Positions 12,844 to 24,614 of a stretch of DNA of 64,000 nt are shown piece after piece. The notes beneath the pieces were generated by a model. That model made no database searches. It was given only the letters and a program-made list of their open reading frames with translations, and was not told where the DNA came from. Source of the DNA: Gossypium raimondii (Eukaryota; Streptophyta; Magnoliopsida; Malvales; Malvaceae); contig NC_068571.1 in assembly GCF_025698545.1 (NCBI RefSeq), positions 46,409,733-46,473,732 of the forward strand. The letters are read 5' to 3'. A program made the translations under genes and the position numbers. The number at the start of each line of letters is the position of its first letter. Position 1 is the first letter of the stretch.

Positions 12844-14525
12844 TTAATATATTTTATGAGAAATTTTCTCTCCCATCATCAGCAAAGCTTTTAGATAAAT
12901 TCTACCAACGGCATAAAAATTAGGAGACGGTCTTTGAAAACCATCCATAGAAAATGTCTTGCCCGTTCTGGTACTGTACACCTCCAAATAAGTCCGAAAC
13001 TGAATCTTCCTCTCCCAGTTGACTCCTTGCCATGGTTTTATAGGTGGCTGAGGCCGAAAAAACTCCATACGTAGACCAAGACCAAGCTAGACGATCTTCC
13101 CCTGCATCACTAGGAGGTAAAATACCAGCAACCTTAGTAACAATGTTATGCGGCAGCACCAAGTTCAAAAATGCCAATCCCAGTCTCCATTAGAACTGAC
13201 TATCCTTGAGTAACATGTCCTCCCTCATAGGTTCACAACCTATCAGAGATTCCACTTCAGTCACCTAAGGATAATTCCATAAGGTAATCAAATTACCATT
13301 TCCAACTAATCAATGAACCCCTTGAATCACCTTTCTCCTAACATTCGAGAGGATGGCCAAATGTGAACTCCGAGAGATACTAACTGGGCGAAGTCCTTGT
13401 ACATTATATTTGCATCTCAGGACCCAAAACCAAAGGGTATCCACCTCGATTAAAAGGTCAAAACCAAGTCTTAACAAAATGGTTTTATTTTGATCCCGTA
13501 ATCTTCTTATCCCTAGGCCGCCATTTCCATTTACTCCAACTCTTAAGTGCCGACTTCCTTCCGTCCGAGCTAGAACCCCAAATGAAAGCTCTATCTATTT
13601 TGCCAATCTCATTACAAATTGAAATTGGGATTAATGCAAAGCTCATAAAATAATTGGGAATAGCCAAAAGAATCACCTTCATTAAGGTAACTCGTCTGAT
13701 GATAGACAACGTCCTAGTATCTCATTCATTCAACTCTCGGTACAGTTTCTCAATAGTGAACTAAAAAGAGGCTGCCAGGTCCTCAACCTGTGTGAAACCA
13801 AACTTCTTACTGATAACATTGGCACAATTCCAACATCATTATTGGAGAAAAAATGTGAATTTTGATACGAACTCGCTTTATGGTCCGAATGTTTGGAAAA
13901 GACACCCAATATGTCACTAACGACTTCTGCGTGCAACAAGTTTGCCTTGCAGAAGAGAACCAAGTTATCTGCAAAAACAAAAATGAGATATAGGTGGGTT
14001 TCGACGAAAAAGTTTAATGGGAGTCCATAAAGAAATAGTCACCGCCTTCTCTATTAGATGTCCTAACTGCTCCATCCCAAGAAAAAGAAGATATAGAGGA
14101 ATGGTATCTCCTTGACGCACACCCCTAGAAGGTTTGAAAGTATCCGTAATCTTTTCGTTCCAAATAATCTGCATAGAAGTCGTGGAAATACAATGCATGA
14201 TTACTTAAGTAAGAGAATTAGGAAGTCCTGCTTCAAGAAAAGTGTCCTCAAAAAATCCCACCGGATACGGTTGTAAGCTTTCTCTAGGTTGACTTTAATG
14301 CCATCCATTTGTTTTTACCTTTACAAGTCCGCATGGCATAGATGATCTCCTGAGCAATAAGGATGTTATTAGCAATGTGCCTTCTAGCAATGAAACTCAC
14401 TTGGTTAGGCTGTATGAGTTTCACCGTAACTGGTCTCAATCTATTAACCACTGTCTTAGCAACCACATTGTATAGCACATTATAGAGACTGATGGGCCTG
14501 AACTAAACAAGAACTTGGTACACAT
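12844..14525 (-). pseudogene. LINE reverse-transcriptase remnant (non-LTR retrotransposon)
   Basis: Minus-strand frames, broken by stops and frameshifts, read in order from high to low coordinate: FRPISLYNVLYNVVAKT near 14520-14450, then RLRPVTVKLIQPNQVSFI and ILIAQEIIYAMR (RT fingers). A degenerate active-site region FADNLVLFCKAN follows near 13920-13980, then MKVILLAIPNYFMSFALIPI, and finally a GVFSASATYK motif near 13070. This is the domain order of a plant L1-type ORF2: RT, then the zf-RVT linker. Endonuclease and RNase H are missing. The usual RT YADD-like box reads FADN. It starts 200 bp past the UBC stop codon. Confidence 0.85.
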
Positions 14526-14542
14526 ACCAATACTTGATGCTA

Positions 14543-16869
14543 CTTGTCACCCCTATTTCACAAGTTTAGCTATTGACTTTGCAAGTATTGGAATTTGAGG
14601 TTTGGGTACCTATAGCCAATTATGTGATTCTGCTACTTGAGTACTTCACACCAGAAATATAGAAAATTGATCATTTCAAGTTTTCCAAGCTTACTCTAAA
14701 CCATACTTGAACATACATAACATAGACCAAACTAATACTAACAAAATTGACATATCAAAACATGTGTATAACATGCATATTCATGGTCAAACATACTTTA
14801 AATCAAATTTTAACCTCTATGGTAATTAAAAAGTAACTTGAATCAACATGCACATATAACATCAAAGTCTCTTAACAAATTATCAAAATTAGTGCATCAA
14901 AATTACCAGAAGTGTCAAACATGTACTAAATATGCCAAATAACCAAAAATAACATTTAAATCCAAGTCAAGCACCCCCAAAAGACAAAATTAAGGCCTAA
15001 GTACATGTCATGACTATTAAAAAGGCCGAAAAGGAATTACAAATCATTCAATCAGCTGAGATCTCTGAGTGTGATGTTGCTCTACATGAAGAACCAAACT
15101 CAAACCCCTATAACTTGCGACGGAACAACATTTGCACATTGAGCTTTTTTAAAGCATTGTGGTGCACATCAATGTCCAACAATACCACATATGTTTCTAC
15201 ATTAAAAGCATGTTATTAAACAATAAATTAGAAACAACAAATCATCAATAAACAAAATGAATATCTTCATATTATGCCTTACTTATTCATATAACCAATT
15301 AAAAGACAATTTTCACCAACAAACTTCCATATAGCTCACACATACCTAATGTCATTACATATTATAAGCATGTAACAATTATTCCCTAACACAATTGCAT
15401 ATGAACTCATTTTCATATCCCTATAAGTCTTCACCCTGATTACAAGCATGTTAGTGTTGAGTCTTTTATAGACATAAAATCTTGTTTCATTTAAATCTAT
15501 TAAAACTCAAACACTCAAGTACGATTCGTTTAACTTAATTAGAGTGATTATCATCTATTAATCTCTTTTGTTCCTTTAACGAGAATTTTCTTATACCATT
15601 CAATTCTTAATTTTATTTTCAATCTATATGCAGTTACCATCAATAATTTCACATTTTCTTCTCATTTCACAAGGCTTACTATTTCAATATTTATGTTCCT
15701 CTTTCTTAACATACTACTGGCATCCTACTATCAAATTCTTATTTTCTTAACTTGCTATTATCGTACTTGTTTCAATACATATCTACTTGTATATTTCTTT
15801 TACCAATGCTCATACTTTTAGAACTTAGTAAAATAAGATTCCAACACTTGAGATTTTCATACAAAACTACCATGTACATATTGCACCGTAGGTGCCCTAG
15901 CCAAACACAACCAAGATATATATATTGAACTAAAAGTGCATTCCCTCCAAACAAAACCAAGTGAACATATGTGCTATTTCATAATGCATTATATCATATC
16001 TACATTGCACACAGATACTGTTAAGATTTAATACCTTAAGTGTAGTGTATTTGTAATTTTTCAAACAAATTGAGTGAAATAAAATTTCATTATTCATTAA
16101 TATTGTTTGTATATGTTCTCAACAGTATTTGCACGCAAAACAAAATATAAACAAATATTGGCTCATTGATCATCTAATATTTAACTAATATTAAGTTGCA
16201 TTATGTGGTCGGATCATAATGCTAAAATACAACTTATATTAGTAGATAATCTAAATAGTCTGTAATATAATCGAATTTGAGTAAACTGATTGAAAGACTA
16301 TTATGTCATCTATTAAGTCGATGGGGAGATACATTGTCTTCGGTATTTGAGTGGATGAGTCCCAAAAGATAAAAACATAGATATAATTATTTGGATTGAT
16401 AATACATCAAACAAGACCCAAGTTGAATTTATCCTATATCCATTTATGGATTTATTCACTTGTGATGTTCATAATATGATATACCTTAATCCTAAGTGGA
16501 TAATAAACTATATATGCATGACTTGTATACATTGATGTACTTAAAGTCATAGTTCAAATAGATAAGGAACCGGAAAATGATCCACTCAGTGAAAACGAAT
16601 TGCATGTAGAAAATTCTAAAATACCCTTTTAATAATCCACACATTCAATTTAATCCAAACTTGATTTTCAATTCTTCATGTCTCCTTTATACAAAAATAA
16701 TAATTATTAAACTCACATTTATCCTTACTAATTTCCTTTCTCAGTATCTAGTTAATTCTTTTAAAAGAAATCCTTTATTAAGCTCATTCCAATTTCTCAA
16801 AAATTCTTTTGTGCATATTTCCAAAACAGTGTCATGAATAATTGTATTAAAAATTTTGGGCATTACAAT
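14543..16869 (-). repeat. Probable gypsy-type LTR, minus orientation
   Basis: Read on the minus strand, it begins TGTAATGCCCAAAATTTTTA at 16869 and ends GAAATAGGGGTGACA at 14543, resembling plant gypsy LTR termini (TGTAATRCCC...GGGTGACA). No matching target duplication is visible (CTACT on the left, ATTAT on the right). The interior holds a partial copia LTR at 16019-16580 and no recognisable coding sequence; the 69-codon frame at 15010-15219 has no family resemblance. It lies between two separate LINE fragments. Confidence 0.45.
16019..16580 (+). repeat. 5' part of a copia LTR (same family as 52308-54205)
   Basis: Begins TGTTAAGATTTAATACCTTA and matches 52308-52880 over its whole length in the same order: ACAAATTG block, GCACGCAAAACAAA, TTGGCTCATTGATCATCTAA, GTGGTCGGATCATAATG, AAACTGATTGAAAGA, TTATGGATTTATTCACTTGT and AAATAGATAAGGAACC. 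The match ends there, so about 1.3 kb of the LTR is missing. Confidence 0.8.
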
Positions 16870-16989
16870 TATCTCTCTCCTTTCCCTACTGGGACATGAA
16901 GTCATTTTTCGCATATATGTCGCCTTTCTTAATAAGCTTTTCCAAACCTAGGAATCTGACACTTTCTGAACAACATTGTAAGAGTTTAT

Positions 16990-17800
16990 TGTTGGAGAAC
17001 ACTTATTTAACAATACTTTTTGTGCCAGGTTAGAAGGGTTTCTATAAGCATTCTCCATGCTTGCTTAAACAACAAGGCATCGTTCAACAATTCAAGCTTT
17101 GAAATGCTCACATTTCAGTTTACAAATAGTATGCCATATGCAACTTTTTCTGATTTAGCTCATGTCCCCACCAGAAGCTTCTCAGTAATTGGTCTACTTT
17201 CTCAACAACATATTTCGGGGCCTTGAAACAAGAAAATGTATAAATTGGTAAGGAAGATAACGTATGCCTCGTACCTTGGGAAGGCAAAGTGATTTCTAAG
17301 AAGCAAGTTTGTTCTGCAACTTTTCTAATAGCGGCTGGAAACATAACTTCTTATTATTCGAGCCCCAATTGAATTCCCAGATACTTCCCTGGAATGTGGA
17401 CCTGTTTAACTCCTACAATGTCCAACAACCATTGCCTCTTGTTTGCTTCGCCTGCATTGCAGAAGAATAGTTCGGCTTTTGTGTGATTAATTGACAGGCC
17501 AGAGGGCAAACAAAAAGGAGCTAGTATGGACTTAATTGCACCACAACAACATTAAAGAATAAATAGCAATCGTCTGTGGAGGAGTATCAAGGAAAGCACA
17601 TCTTGGCATAACAAGAAAAGATAGGGATCCCCAAGTCTAAGTCGAGCTACCATTTATGAAAATCTGATAGGTCATAATAAGTTGCCTCTGTCGGTCATTG
17701 AACCCTATCTTTTGTAAAATTGCGAGCAGGAAACCCCACATATCTATTTTAAAAGCACTCAAGATACCTTTGTTGGTCTGCTTGAGTAAAAATCTTGTCC
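16990..17800 (-). pseudogene. Second LINE reverse-transcriptase remnant
   Basis: Minus-strand frames give, from 17600 down, a degenerate TDDCYLFF (FADDCLLFF-type active site), PLACQLITQKPNYSSAM, VKQVHIPGKYLGIQLG, then LPIYTFSCFKAPKYVVEKVD and LLRSFWWGHELNQKKLH near 17150. That order matches the palm/thumb part of plant L1-type reverse transcriptase. It covers regions also present in 12844-14525, so it is a separate copy, not the other half of one element. Stops and frameshifts show it is dead. Confidence 0.8.
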
Positions 17801-19754
17801 ATTATATCGGATGAAGACACTTTGATATGGTGTGCTCAGACAGTGGTTTGAGATGATTGATTTGTGCCTTAGTGCATATTTTATACGCTTCATTTATAAA
17901 ATTTATAGATGTTTGAGGTAGCTTTCTTTTGGGAATCAAAGTTATTAACATCTTCTTCAGCTCCTATTATATATATGTAGTGCTTTATTATAATTTATTT
18001 GTATATAACATTAATATATTGGAAAACTTATTTTTATCATCAAATTTAACTTTAAGCAATTGGATTTTCTTTTCTCTCCTTTATGACTATATAAAAGATT
18101 TGGTTGAAGATAAGATCTCTTTCATAACATAAAACTAATTATATATTAATAGTAGCTAACGAATGAAACAATTTTTTTTCTAAATGAAAAATTCGTCCTT
18201 AAATTATAGTTTTTTTTTAGAGTTAAATATAAAATTGGTATTCAAATTTGTCTATTTCTCTTAGATTGGTACTTATGATTTTTTTTATTATCCTAAATTG
18301 ATATTCGAACTTTTTTTCTATCAACTATATTGGTACCCAAGCCTAATGCCGTCACCTTTTATGTTGACGTGGCAGAGCTGACCACTCGCATGGCTCCGCA
18401 TGTTGTCCTGTTTGTACCTCTTTTTCATTTTCATTTTCTCTCCTTTTCTTTTCTTCTTTTTCCTACCCTGGCCATCATACTGTCTTCTTCATCTTTCTTC
18501 TTCACTGTCTTCTTCACCTCTTATTTCTAAGTTATCGAGAAGCCAGTGAAGAAGACGTACAAACAAGATGACATGTGATACTTAAATTATAATTCCGTTA
18601 CATAAATTAACCCAACCGTTTGCTTAAAGAAAAAACACTTATATTATGTGAATTATGACAAGTGATATCTTTATTAATTTTCTCTTCTTCTTTTCTTTCT
18701 TCCTCTATTCTTCTTCCCCAAAATAAAAATCCCAGGAGGTTTTTCTTCTTTGTTTAAAATTTCAAGAATCTTTGTTTAAATTATAATTTACATGCAATTT
18801 TTCACTTACTTGCAAATAATTGTTGATGTTTTGAAAATTTTATATACAAAATGTAATTTGTGAAATATGAACAATTAGGTAACTATAGTACTTCAATGTG
18901 ACTCCATCCTGCTTCTCAATTTGGGTTCAATTTTTTTCTTTATTCAATATCACAAGCATTGTTAAAATTTCACCTATGTTTGAAAGGATTCTTTATTGTG
19001 TTAAAGGCTGAAACTTTTGCAGAAAACTCTAATCAAATCAACCCACTCATCTTTCTTTGGAAGCCATCAAATCAATCTTCCAATTTTGAATTCCCTTACC
19101 AGCTCTTAATGGGCACATCACCACATTAATTGTTTACTTTAATTAAACCTTGTCTGTTTGTCTGATCTTCAGCACAAGTCGATCCTTAGGTTTTTTTATA
19201 TACAAAGAAAATAAATATGATATGATATGATATTCTATTAACGTACCCAAAAAAAAACTTAATTTACCTTATTTTTATTTAATTAAATATGTCACATGTT
19301 CATGTTATAACTTAAATAAAAATTAATCCTCAAATTATAGTCTTTTTGTATTGGCGTCGGTTGAGTGTGTAAAGAACAATATTTTATCCACTGAAAAATT
19401 CTATTGTTGAAAGATGAATACTTTTCAATAACCAGAAGAATTGGCTTGAAAATGCCAACTGAGCAAGACATGGCATCTTCAGAAATTCTTGACTATTTCA
19501 CTTTGCCGGCAGTCAATTTTTAAAATGCCACTTCGGTCGTTTGGCTCATTCCCCAGCCATTATTGACACTTACTTCTATTACCTAACAAATGGTCATTGA
19601 AATTTCAGCCATTTGGCAATCAAATGTGGTCAATGCCTTGTTATTTTCTATTTGTTCGTACCAGCAACACATGATGAAGCATACCCTTTCGTATAAAGGA
19701 CACAAATCCACATTATCCTGTTCATTTTTGTTAACCATCGCTTCTTCATCAAGA
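17801..19754. other. Intergenic region upstream of the RLK, with a low-copy repeat-like stretch
   Basis: 18195-18620 has the phrasing of a common plant intergenic repeat (AAATTGGTATTCAAATTTG, TATATTGGTACCCAAGCC, ATGTTGACGTGGCAGAGC), probably a short non-autonomous element; its ends are not clear. The 66-codon frame at 18330-18530 lies within it and is not a gene. 18620-19754 is AT-rich and should contain the RLK promoter, but no core element stands out. Confidence 0.4.
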
Positions 19755-22507
19755 ATGAACCTAGTTTCGGTCCGGATACTACCCGTTTTGATCTTTCTCC
19801 TCTTTCATGTCTCGAAATCGGAAGATGAAGAAGTGAAACGATCACTTGTGGGATTCATGGACAAACTTGCAGCTGGAAATGTAGGAAGAGATCAAAGTTG
19901 GGGTTGGAACATGAGTTCAGACCCTTGCAATGACAAATGGATCGGTGTATCCTGCGATACGTTGTTAAAATCCGTCAAGAAAGTCGTTCTCGATGAGTTA
20001 AATCTCACTGGTGTTATTGATATTGGTTTTGCCTGTAAGGCAAGTTCCCTTTCAGTGCTTAGCCTACACAGCAACAATGTTGTTGGATCAATATCAGAAG
20101 AAATAGGGAATTGCAAACATTTGACACACCTTTATGTAAGTGGTAACCAAATATCTGGTCACCTTCCAGAATCTCTAAAGCAGTTGAGTAATCTAAAGAG
20201 GTTCGATATATCGAACAATAACTTCTCCGGTGAAGTTCCTGATATCTCTCAAATTTCGGGCCTAATTACTTTCTTTGCTCAGAACAATCAACTTACTGGT
20301 GAGGTACCAAATCTTGATTTCTCCCATCTGTTGCAGCTAAACATATCTAACAATAACTTCAGTGGTCCAATTCCTGATGTCAAAGGGAGATTCTCTGCTG
20401 ATAGTTTTTCAGGTAATCCTGGACTTTGTGGAGAATTAGTCTCAAAGCCATGCCCTCCAACACCGCCATCGAAACGGAAATCCAACCATTCGTCGATCAA
20501 ACGTTTTTTTATCTACTCCGGTTACGCAGTTCTCGGCCTTATTGTCGTATTATTCGTTGCCTTCAAACTAGTGAGTAAAATGAAGCCGAAGGACGACAAA
20601 GAAGCAGTGGAAACAAACACTAGCAGGCGTAGCTACAAGACCAGTACTACTACTTCGAATGAATCGAAGATTGCTGAGAATAAATCAGAGTATTCAATAA
20701 GTTCTGTGGAGAGTGGAGTGGCCTTATCATCACTTGTAGTGCTTACAAGTCCAACAGGTCAAGGTTTAAGATTCGAGGACCTGCTTCGAGCACCAGCTGA
20801 ATTGCTTGGAAAAGGGAAACATGGAAGCCTTTACAAGGTAATGCTTGATAATGGGGTGACAACGTTGGCAGTGAAGAGGATAAAAGATTGGAGTGTTGAT
20901 AGTGAAGAGTTCAAGAGGAGAATGAAGAGGTTGGACCAGACCAGGCATCCCAGTGTATTGCCATCAGTTGCATTTTATTGTTCACAGCAAGAGAAGCTCT
21001 TGGTTTATGAATATCAACCCAATGGCAGTCTTTTCAGGCTCCTCCACGGTAACTTCATTGTCACCAATTCTACATCAGATTTTGATTTTATAACTTGAAT
21101 TTTGGATGAAAAAATCTTAAACCATGCAAGCCAGCATACACTTTAACACATTAAATGAAGAAGCAATTTGTAGTAAATTCGATCATGTTAGGCATAATTT
21201 ATTTTAGACCAACCTTAGGATTTAGTATTTATATTTTAATTTAATATAATTTAGTTCTTCTACATCATATCATTATTTATTCAAAATAATTGATACCCTT
21301 AACTACTTTTGTTAAAATGTTGAGGTTAAATATTTCTTTAAAATACTCCTTCCGACTTGACGATAATTTCTTTTTGTTGTACCACAAAAGTGCTATTAAG
21401 AGAAATTCATATAATCATTTAAATTACAATAGTTGAGATGTTTATTATTTAGATTAATTGACGCCATTGTGAAAGTAGAGAACCAAATTATGTGTTATTA
21501 AAATATAAATACTAAATCTCAAATGTAATTTTAATAGAAAGATTGAAACTGCAATTTTAAAATAAGGACTAAAATTGAAAATGAAATTTGTGTCATTAAT
21601 AACTCCAATACTCATAATAATTTCCAGTAGTTGATATTGTTTTTAATAATAAAAAACACTTATTTTAACTTATGAAGCTGATTTTAAAAAAATTAAAATA
21701 GTATTTCTTTAATAAAAATGTACATAAAAATTAAATTAGAATAAATAACAATATTAAATATTTGAACTAACTAATAATATTATAAAATATAGTATCAAAT
21801 TATGTTAATAATATTATAATAAAAGAACGAAATAGGGGTGATGGGACACATGTCAATGTAGGAAGAGCCTATGTCCTTTCTTTTATATATAGGTATATAG
21901 ATATATGTCGTATGAATGTTTCATTGTTGATTCAGGATCCCAAAGTGGCCAGGCGTTCGGCTGGGAAAGCAGATTAAATGTTGCGGCCATTGTTGGTGAG
22001 GCATTGGCATTTATGCATGAGGAGCTTGGTGAAGATAGAATAGCTCATGGTAACCTGAAATCCACAAACATACTCTTCAATCAAAACATGGATCCCTGTA
22101 TCAGTGAGTATGGGCTAATGGTGTTCCAGACTCAAGACCTATCATTCGATTTCCAATCTAGCAAGGATGCTTTGGATCATGCGGCCCCAACCTATGGCAG
22201 CTTTAAAGCTGACATCTATGGTTTTGGGGTGATTCTTCTAGAACTTCTCACAGGGAAGCCGGTTCACACTAATGGGATCGATTTGGCTCAATGGGTGCAT
22301 TCAGTGGTTACAGAAGAATGGACTGTAGAAGTGTTTGACAAGGCCTTGATCTCCCAGGGTGCAAGTGAAGAGAGGTTATTGAACCTCTTGCAGATAGCAC
22401 TCAAATGCATAAATCCCAATCCGTATGAAAGGCCTAACATGAATCAAGTTGCTGTAATGATCAGTACGTTAAAAGGTGAAGAAGATAGATCAAGCTCACA
22501 TCCATGA
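19755..22507 (+). CDS. LRR receptor-like pseudokinase (probable inactive receptor kinase, At2g26730-like)
   Basis: Two exons, 19755-21048 and 21936-22507, join at HG/GS in phase to 1866 nt (621 residues). An in-frame ATG exists upstream at 19590, but ATG 19755 starts a clean signal peptide (MNLVSVRILPVLIFLLFHVS). Next come an LRR N-terminal cap (SDPCNDKWIGVSCD), about five LRRs (LKRFDISNNNFSGEVPD, LLQLNISNNNFSGPIPD), a transmembrane segment near SGYAVLGLIVVLFVAF, and a kinase fold. The Gly loop (GKGKHGSLYK) and VAIK-type Lys (LAVKRIKD) are present. HRD is replaced by HGN (HGNLKSTNILF), DFG by EYG (ISEYGL), and the APE motif is missing before SFKADIYGFG. It should sit in the plasma membrane and signal by binding rather than catalysis. 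The ligand is unknown. Confidence 0.9.
21049..21935 (+). other. Intron of the LRR pseudokinase
   Basis: An 887-bp AT-rich intron with donor CACG|GTAACTT and acceptor TTGATTCAG|GATCCC, splitting a Gly codon. No coding sequence or recognisable transposon in it. Confidence 0.85.
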
Positions 22508-22699
22508 CATGACAATTAAATGTGTGTTAAAAAAAATACTTGGCAAATGTGGTGATTGAATTTGGGATTTGTTGAATGTTTTGCATGAAATAATTAAAAG
22601 TAAAAATTTGATTCAATTTATGTAACTTTGATTCTACAAAATTTCGTTTCAAAAATAGTATTATTTCTAAACTTTGGGGATAGAAATCATCATCTTCAA

Positions 22700-23450
22700 T
22701 CCAACTGATAGACTTGAAAAATGGTTAAGTTGAAGGATGATGGGGATTACACTGAAGTCTTGTTTGAGCGGCCGTGGATTGTTTTCGGACAGCACCTGAC
22801 TATGTACCCATGGTCAAGTTCTTTCTCAATGCTACAATCTTTCTCGCTTAAGGTTATAGCTTAGATCAAGCTTCCTGATTCATCTGGTGTGTTTTATAAG
22901 AAAAGCCTTTTGAATGCCATTGGTAGCACCATTGGTGAGGTTGTTAAAGTTGATGACAATACGAAGAATGGTATGAGTGGTCGTTCTACTCACATGGAGG
23001 CGATTGTAGATTTGAGCAAACCTTTAATCTTGAGAGTTTGTATTGAGAATGCTCTTCAACGTGTGGAATATAGGGCTTTACCCACAATATACTTTTAGCT
23101 TTAGACGCTACGACCATTTCAACGAAGTGTGCTCGCTGGAGAAATCGAATGTGGAAAATTTTGGGCAACACATTCTTGAGAAAGTTAACACAAAGAAGGA
23201 TAGCAGTGCTATCGGAAAGGATGCCTTTGGCCCATCACGGATCGTGACAAAGCACAGGAAAAGAAGACCAATATGGAAAGATATTACGAATGGTAAGAAT
23301 TTCGAAAATCTTGGTAGAAAGAAATTTGGCTCAAGAATTGATTCGATCGCTGATTTGGGGGATGAGAATGAGGAGTGTGAGTTGGTAGATGGAGGCAACC
23401 CCTGGACTGCTTGTAACGCACTTAAAATTCTGTGTCATAAATATTACTAA
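22700..23450 (+). pseudogene. LINE ORF1-like remnant (DUF4283 plus zinc knuckle), broken
   Basis: The frame reads DGDYTEVLFERPWIVFGQHL, then TMYPWSSSFS, IKLPDSSGVFYKKSLLNAIG, VVKVDDNTKNGMSGR and LQRVEYRALPTIYFSF. This is the DUF4283 / CCHC region found in ORF1 (gag-like) proteins of plant LINEs. A TAG interrupts it at about 22862, where relatives carry Trp before the IKLP-like motif. A frameshift near 23095 is needed to reach the rest. The knuckle has lost its first two cysteines (FSFRRYDHFNEVC). The following KRRPIWKDI region is unassigned. It starts about 200 bp after the pseudokinase stop and may lie in that gene's 3' flank. Confidence 0.8.
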
Positions 23451-24614
23451 TCTGAGAAAATATTTAGTAAAAATTTCCATTTAATTGATCAAAATAGTTT
23501 AGCAAATGACAACTTGAAAAATTCATCAAAAATTGTATTGACAGAATTAGGAATAGAGCCAAATATGGTTAAAATTATAACCATTTAATTTTCAGTAGCA
23601 TTGGAAAATTCAATTTTGGATCGAAATACTTAAAAGATTTGGATGTATAATTTATGTGTTGTCTACAATAGTAAAAAGTAAAATATTTAGTAAAATTAAA
23701 ATGACTATAATGCAAAAATAGAAAAGGACCTAGTTAGATATTATACTAAGGACTCTAGAGTAAATAAACCTTAAAGAACATACATGATAATTATCATCTA
23801 TTCTCTAAGTTAATTTTAACTTTTTTTCACCACCGAAACTTTAGAAAGAAAAAGAAAATTTCCTTCTACCATTCCTTTGTTGCCGTCCAACAATTCACTA
23901 AGGTCTGAGATTTATTTTGATAATTTCTTATGGATTCAAGCTTTAATAAGTTGGATTCAACTAACCCAATGTTTAGACCAATGAATTTTTATGTTTTGGT
24001 TGAATTTTCATGGTTGAAAAGCTTAGAGAAATTGGTTGTTAAATATTTAAGTTTATGCATGACGTTACTAGTTAATTAGTAGGAAGATTATGTTATAAAG
24101 TGATAAAAGATAGTGGATTTGAATAGAAATTCAACTAAGCTTACTAGTTAATTTTACCATTAGGGAGTAAATTGAATAAATTGAAAGTGTTAGAAAAGTA
24201 TCTCATGAATTGAAAGCTAGAGGTTCTTGTACTATATTTATTAAGTTGGATCTAAATTCGATCAGATAGATTGTGTAATATGGATGTTTCGAATATTAGG
24301 GTTGTAAAGAAATAAATTGAATTAAATGCTTTCATGTTTGATTTTATTGAATTGTGTGATTAACGATATTTTCGTAATTGTATTATCGAACATAATCAAA
24401 GACAACGTTGGAACGTCAAAGGCGAAAGGAAAGGAAAAGACAAACATTTTATAGCTTTTGTGGTTTGTGCTTTTATAATTCAATTTCAATAACTTGTTCG
24501 TAATCTAGTAAGACGTTATAATCAAATAAAAAGTACATAAACATGATTGGAATTAATCATGGATTGGGCTACTCGTTCGAAAAGTGAGAAGGTTTAGATA
24601 AAGATATAAGCCCG
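23451..24614. other. AT-rich intergenic DNA, nothing recognised
   Basis: No open frame of note, no repeat shared with other parts of the window, and no structured RNA signature that I can see. Confidence 0.5.

Noticed and set aside
15010..15219. 69-codon plus-strand frame
   Set aside because: Lies in a proposed LTR of opposite orientation and has no family resemblance.
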